In this document: positions 59,457 through 64,000 of the stretch, one piece after another
Numbering within the stretch: position 1 is the stretch's first letter
How the letters are laid out: the number at the start of each line of letters is the position of its first letter
Assembly (NCBI GenBank): GCA_022575985.1
Contig: JAKSXM010000007.1
Location: forward strand, 55,024,501-55,088,500
Length of the DNA: 64,000 bases
Direction: 5' to 3'
From: Anagrus nilaparvatae
Taxonomy: Eukaryota; Arthropoda; Insecta; Hymenoptera; Mymaridae
Notes under the pieces: model-generated
The model's input: the letters and a program-made list of their open reading frames with translations, nothing else
Told to the model about the DNA's origin: nothing
The model's database searches: none
Made by a program: the position numbers and the translations under genes

Positions 59457-60499
59457 CGAAGTCAAGAATGGTAATAGAAGATATTATACATTATAAACAT
59501 TTATACTTACATGCCTGGAGGATGAGTAAATATTCTTTACCACGTCTAAGTATGTTTTTTATACATTAGTGATAAAGAATTTATCATTACTTATACAGGT
59601 ACACGTGTAACCATGCGTGTAACAAGATCAAATTTCTATAGGACTTTTGAATTCTGACAATAAAATACAAACACCATAGCAGCGCTGTCAATAATATGCG
59701 TTCAATCCCCTCTCTTAAATATAAAAACTATGCCTAGCAAAATCGATAATACCCATATAACTTAACTTTTGAATAAGCGTGTTTTTGTACCTTTTTTTTT
59801 GTTTCAAAGCCGTGGAAGAATGAGAAAATTGAATAATAAAATATTATATGCTAATGCGCACGCTTATTGCAGGATTTAAAAGTACTATTGGTATTTGATC
59901 TTTTCCACGTGTAGTTGTGTATAAATAATGATATTATTCTATGTCACCAATGTATAAAATAACGTAAAAGATTTTTAATAATTTTCTTTCCGATTTAAGT
60001 CACTTTATTGCAAAAAATGGAAAGATTTTACTTGCGCATTTTTTTTTCAGTGTATAAAGTTTGTAGGAAAGAATCAACAACGAGTATCAATTAAAAAAAA
60101 AAAAAAAAAATAAAAGAATTTATTCTGCTAATCTTTTTTTAATTACGACATAATAGTTCTAGGAAAACGTCGAATTCCTATAATCAACCCATTCGTTTTA
60201 ACGCTCCATTAAATCAAACATTATTTATTTCTGACTTTTTTTAAAACTTTTTCCAATTATAAAGAATTTCAGGTATAACTTGTAAATAAAAAAAAAAATC
60301 AAAAAGGTAATAATTAAAAGAATAATAAAAACATTAAAAAAATATTTAAATAATAGTAGATTCTGGATTTTAGAGAAGTTTATTTTGCTTATAAATGCAA
60401 AATCATCATTTGTACATAATAATATTTTTTGTTGTAAAATTTCCTTTTCGCAAAATTTTGTAGACCTGAAAAACACTGTTATCGGTATTTTTTCTTTTG
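59457..60499. other. AT-rich spacer
   Basis: No gene recognised. A TTTTTTTTTCAGTGTA MITE-type end is at 60043-60056 without a clear partner. The 92-codon frame at 60225-60503 is Phe/Ile/Lys low-complexity. Confidence 0.5.
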
Positions 60500-60798
60500 C
60501 CATAAATGGATTTTTCGGCTACTTGCTAGCAGCATATCGATAACAATAAACGGGATTCTGCTTGTAGCTAGCAGAATTTTTTATCCATGCTTAAACGATT
60601 GGAAATTACATAAAGCGTAAGAAAAATTTTTTTTTAATTTTCCGCTCGATTGAGATGCGCGTACCGGTAGGATAAGCCAAAAAAAATTTTTTTTTTAATT
60701 TTCTTTATGCTTTGAGTCATTTGCAATCGTTTGAACAAAAAAAATAATTCTACAAGTCATAAGCTAAATATTTTCGCTTGCAGCATTTTTTTTTAGTG
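60500..60798. mobile_element. Diverged MITE of the CACTGAAAA family
   Basis: Right end ATTTTTTTTTAGTG plus TA at 60799-60800; internal TTGCTAGCAGCA, GATTCTGCTTGTAGCTAGCAG and TCATTTGCAATCGTTTGAAC words recur in 17990-18600. The left end is not defined. Confidence 0.45.
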
Positions 60799-60800
60799 TA

Positions 60801-63289
60801 ACTTTATAGAATATATAAATATTGACATGTAATGACGAGGTTGGTGGTATACCAACGAAACGTTTAAAAAAATTGCTCAATAAGGTCGATAAATTCCTTA
60901 AAGTAATTTAGAAAAAGCAAAATGGGCAATAAATTCAAGAATCAAGTTGTAAGTCTAAAGTTTTAGTATATTTTTTCCTTCTTAAGGTTTGCATTTTTTA
61001 TTGCCTTTGAATTTTATAATTCATTGTAAAAATGATACAATGGCGTCTTTAATTTAGCAACACACCATTATTTACTCTAAAATTACTGGCGCTTCTGCAA
61101 TTAAGATTAAAATGCTAAAATGAATCAAATAAAAAAAACTGGACAAATTTTGAAAAAAATCACATGCTAATAATAAGTCGCCACGATTATCCTTTTTTGA
61201 TATGGCAAAGAATAGTCTTACCTAAAAAACTTTTAAATTCTAGGTATACTTAAAATCAAACGCTAACGCCAACACTTCTGATAATGAACAATTCCCCAAT
61301 GAGACAAGTTATAACTTTAAATTTAAGAAACATTACCTCCTTTAAACATCCCTCATTTTAATTGTGACTTTATTGCATGGCAGTCTTTTAGGGACATATT
61401 TACTTATTTGGTAATAAATAAACTTAATTACTTCTAAGTTGTTAACTTACAGCAATTCATTTCTGTCGTTGAGAAAGGTTGCAGCCAATTTAATAAATTT
61501 TTACATTTTACATGCCTTTTAAAGCATTTTAATAGAATCTAGAATAGACTTAAAGACAGGCATGAAGTAAACCAAGCATTTGAAACATGCTCGTATATCA
61601 TCCATTAATTCACCTAAGCCTATATCAACAAATATTCTGCATCAAAACCTTAAAAAGTTCTCACAGGTATTAATATTCATTTATCAACTCCAAAAGGGTT
61701 AAATAGATCAGTAGATCAATGGAACGATTCGCCTGTATTCCAAATTTTATCGCTTTTTAGGAAATAAGTCTAGATAGCCAAGAGAAATTTTCATACAAAA
61801 ATTATTGTATTAGCTTACCAGTTCCTGTCTCTGAAAATAATTATATGATTTTAAAAGCCAGTTATGAACTACTTACTTTAGCTAATGTAAGTTATCAGAA
61901 TTTTTTAAAAATCAAATTAGTATGTTAAAGTCAAAAAACAAAATTTAGATAAAAATAAATTTAAAAATAATAATGTTTCTACGAACTCTGTTAAATTTTA
62001 TAATGTTAATGTCAATCAAACTAGTTAAGTAGTGCATAATTTGCATATTCAATCATTTTTTTCTATTTTACTCATATTAAAAAAATAAGTCTCCTAAGCA
62101 AAGAGATGAAATAGTTCGTAAAGATGCTGTAACCATTTTGGGGTTTAGTTTATACCTGATTGTAAATAATTTAAAAGAGGCATAAGCTTCTTTACATATT
62201 TAAGGGTCTAGAAAGTAAAAAAATCTTAAAAGGGAGCTGATAAACAGACCTACAAAGTCAAATTACTAGTAAAATAGTGATAAATGCAGAAGCAGATACT
62301 ATAATATAATCTACAAATTCTTAAAATGACAGTAAATGATTTTTTATGAATAATTCCTGGTAACTTTGGTAAAGGTACACAATATTATTTATCAATTGCA
62401 TTCAAGGAGTTTACTACTGGAACATTTAGAGGGTTTTTCGCTTTTGTGGGAAGGAGGTATGAATACTAGATAAACCTGTAAATTTATCATATTAGTCATA
62501 TTTAAAGTAAGTATTTGAATGTTGAAGTTGTGAATTGTCATGTTAAGTCATTAAAGCCTAATCGATCATTCTTGGACACATTTTGGAATTAATTCTACTT
62601 AGTAATTACTTTAGTGTTGTATTTTTTAAGGATTGTAGGTAAGGCATATTTTAGCCTGAAATATTTATTTTTAAATTAAAATTCACCCGTCCAAGAATGG
62701 TCTATTAGGTCCTAAATTTAAAGGCTTGAATTAAGTAAAAAACAAATAATGAAAGCAAAAATTTAGGATCTTCTTGATAAATATTATTATTTATTAAATA
62801 TTATTAACTAATTATTAAAAAAAACATTGATTTTCATTTATCAAAAAAAGTAAACATTTTCCATTTTAAAAAATATAAACCTTATTTACTTTAAAAAAAA
62901 AAAGAAGAAAAAAAAATTTATGGTACATTTTTGCAATCTCGAATTAACATTATTATATACTTTCGTTTCTTATATAAGATTTTAATTTATAGTAAAAGGA
63001 AATTTCAAAAAGACAAATGAACAGCCGTTAAATCTTGAGCCAATCTGTGTTAAACGTATTTAGAAAATAGTAACGAGCGTATAGAAAAAGAGAAAGAAAA
63101 AATGAGAAAAGTATGTACCTAAAATATAACCTAAAAACCCTTTTTTTTCTTTTTTCTTTATTCTTTTTTTATATATAAACTACAGAGACTAAAGCACTCG
63201 CTTTTCTCTTTATAAATATATTACCTTTTTTTTCTTAACATCCTTTGCTTTCTTATCCTAGTCGTTTTTCTTAACGAATATACATATAG
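60801..63289. other. Unique-looking AT-rich spacer
   Basis: The longest stretch (about 2.5 kb) without recognisable repeats in the second half of the window. Base composition is slightly less A/T-run-rich than elsewhere, but all frames have frequent stops and I see no exon. Confidence 0.45.
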
Positions 63290-63504
63290 ATGCACAATAA
63301 AGTAAGTGTGTGCAAAACTTTATTTTTCTTTCTTTTTTATATCTTCTTTATTTTATACTTCAGTTCTTTTACTTTTTCTTTTAAGATTTCTACAAATATG
63401 TATCTATGTATATATGCGCATTTCTACGAGGAAATCCTTTTTATGAGCACCAAAAATGAAGAAAAAAAATTTACGAGGCCGCGACTGCCACCATGATTTT
63501 CTGA

Positions 63505-63885
63505 TAGTTTGAACCCTATAGAATGCAAAAAAAAGCGTGAACACGAAATCGCCGATGGATGCCAAAAAGATTTTGCCACTTTTATGTCAAAAACCGTGTT
63601 GTTCGTATCTGAGCTACCCCAAATTTTAAAAATAACTTTTTAGGTAAATAAAATTTTTAAAAACTAGGTAAAAAATCTGATTGCCAGGGAAAAATCACTC
63701 CAGAAGAAAAAAAAACTTTTCTATTTCTGATGAAATTTAGTCAAGTTATCGTCAATTTAAGACTTTACTCAAATTTATCTTAAAAAAGATTGAAGTTCCA
63801 TATGGAAAAAAGCCTGTTTTTGAACTTTAAACATGCATTACTCGTTTGATTTTCATCGTAAAATAATAATTTTTTTTTAAAATTA
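63505..63885. mobile_element. Half copy of the 48277-49432 palindromic element
   Basis: Same strand and block order as the left arm of that element: AGTTTGAACC, GAACACGAAATCGCCGATGG, TATGTCAAAAACCGTG, GATTGCCAGGGAAAAATCAC, CTTTAAACATGCATTA and GATTTTCATCGTAAAATAAT. Then it breaks off near 63885 in low-complexity AT sequence; no return arm lies before the window end. Confidence 0.7.
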
Positions 63886-64000
63886 AGTACTATAAAAAAT
63901 AACCAAAAAGCGTAATGAAAATTTGTTATAAAAAATTAACCAAAAAATTTAAATAAATAAAAAGCAATCGGAAAAAAATTTAAATAAATAAAAAGCAATT

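Noticed and set aside
60225..60503. 92-codon open frame with a hydrophobic segment
   Set aside because: The Phe/Ile/Lys-rich stretch is what AT-rich DNA encodes by chance; no supporting signal.
63480..63500. GCCACCATG as a Kozak start of a gene at the window end
   Set aside because: The frame after it stops within a few codons and the sequence enters a known palindromic element.
1..64000. CRISPR arrays, operons, bacterial promoters or ribosome binding sites
   Set aside because: No short direct repeats with regular unique spacers and no compact gene strings; the content is eukaryotic.

Overview
This window reads as nuclear DNA of a very AT-rich eukaryote, most likely an insect. The signs are long A/T runs, I-group and R1-like non-LTR retrotransposons with insect-style domains, dense short cut-and-paste elements with target-site duplications, microsatellites, and no compact operon-like coding. 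The genus cannot be told from the sequence; AT-rich aphids or parasitoid wasps are only a guess. No complete host protein gene is visible.

Layout. 1-2 kb: AT-rich spacer. 2-7.6 kb: a nested transposon pile. An I-group LINE on the minus strand has its 5' part inverted as expected from twin priming (junction near 4029), carries a GC-richer R1-like LINE fragment (about 4261-5472) inside its reverse transcriptase and a 760-bp TIR element (2302-3061) inside its RNase H, and is abutted by a 1.3-kb foldback (5819-7110). 8.2-8.9 kb: a TIR element with an 8-bp TSD. 10.1-10.8 kb: a young palindrome duplicating a short coding-like fragment. 13.06-16.48 kb: a second copy of the same I-group LINE, colinear from the end of the endonuclease through RT to RNase H, with two in-frame TGA codons. 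17-35 kb: spacer broken by TIR/foldback elements, a 70-nt hairpin and a small dispersed hairpin family. 38-51 kb: the densest foldback zone, including nested TTAA-flanked and 8-bp-TSD elements, an inverted duplication (43.7-45.5 kb) and a tRNA-like gene in the loop of a foldback (46.96 kb). 53.1 kb: a possible signal-peptide first exon with a strong splice donor. 54.9-57.8 kb: a 2.9-kb foldback with 123-bp tandem repeats, holding a TTAA-flanked element with about 138-bp repeats. 58-64 kb: partial copies of the same families and spacer.

How it works together. The genes here are transposon genes and nearly all are dead: the two LINE copies supply EN, RT and RNase H fragments, and the many foldbacks encode nothing and would need transposases from elsewhere. 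The nesting gives a relative order: I-group LINE first, then its R1-like and TIR insertions; TIR family A before the TTAA element inside it; the hAT-like foldbacks before the 262-bp element inside one of them; the 43.7-45.5 kb inverted duplication before the foldback that sits in only one arm. Coordinates of palindrome arms were read by eye and may be off by a few bases.
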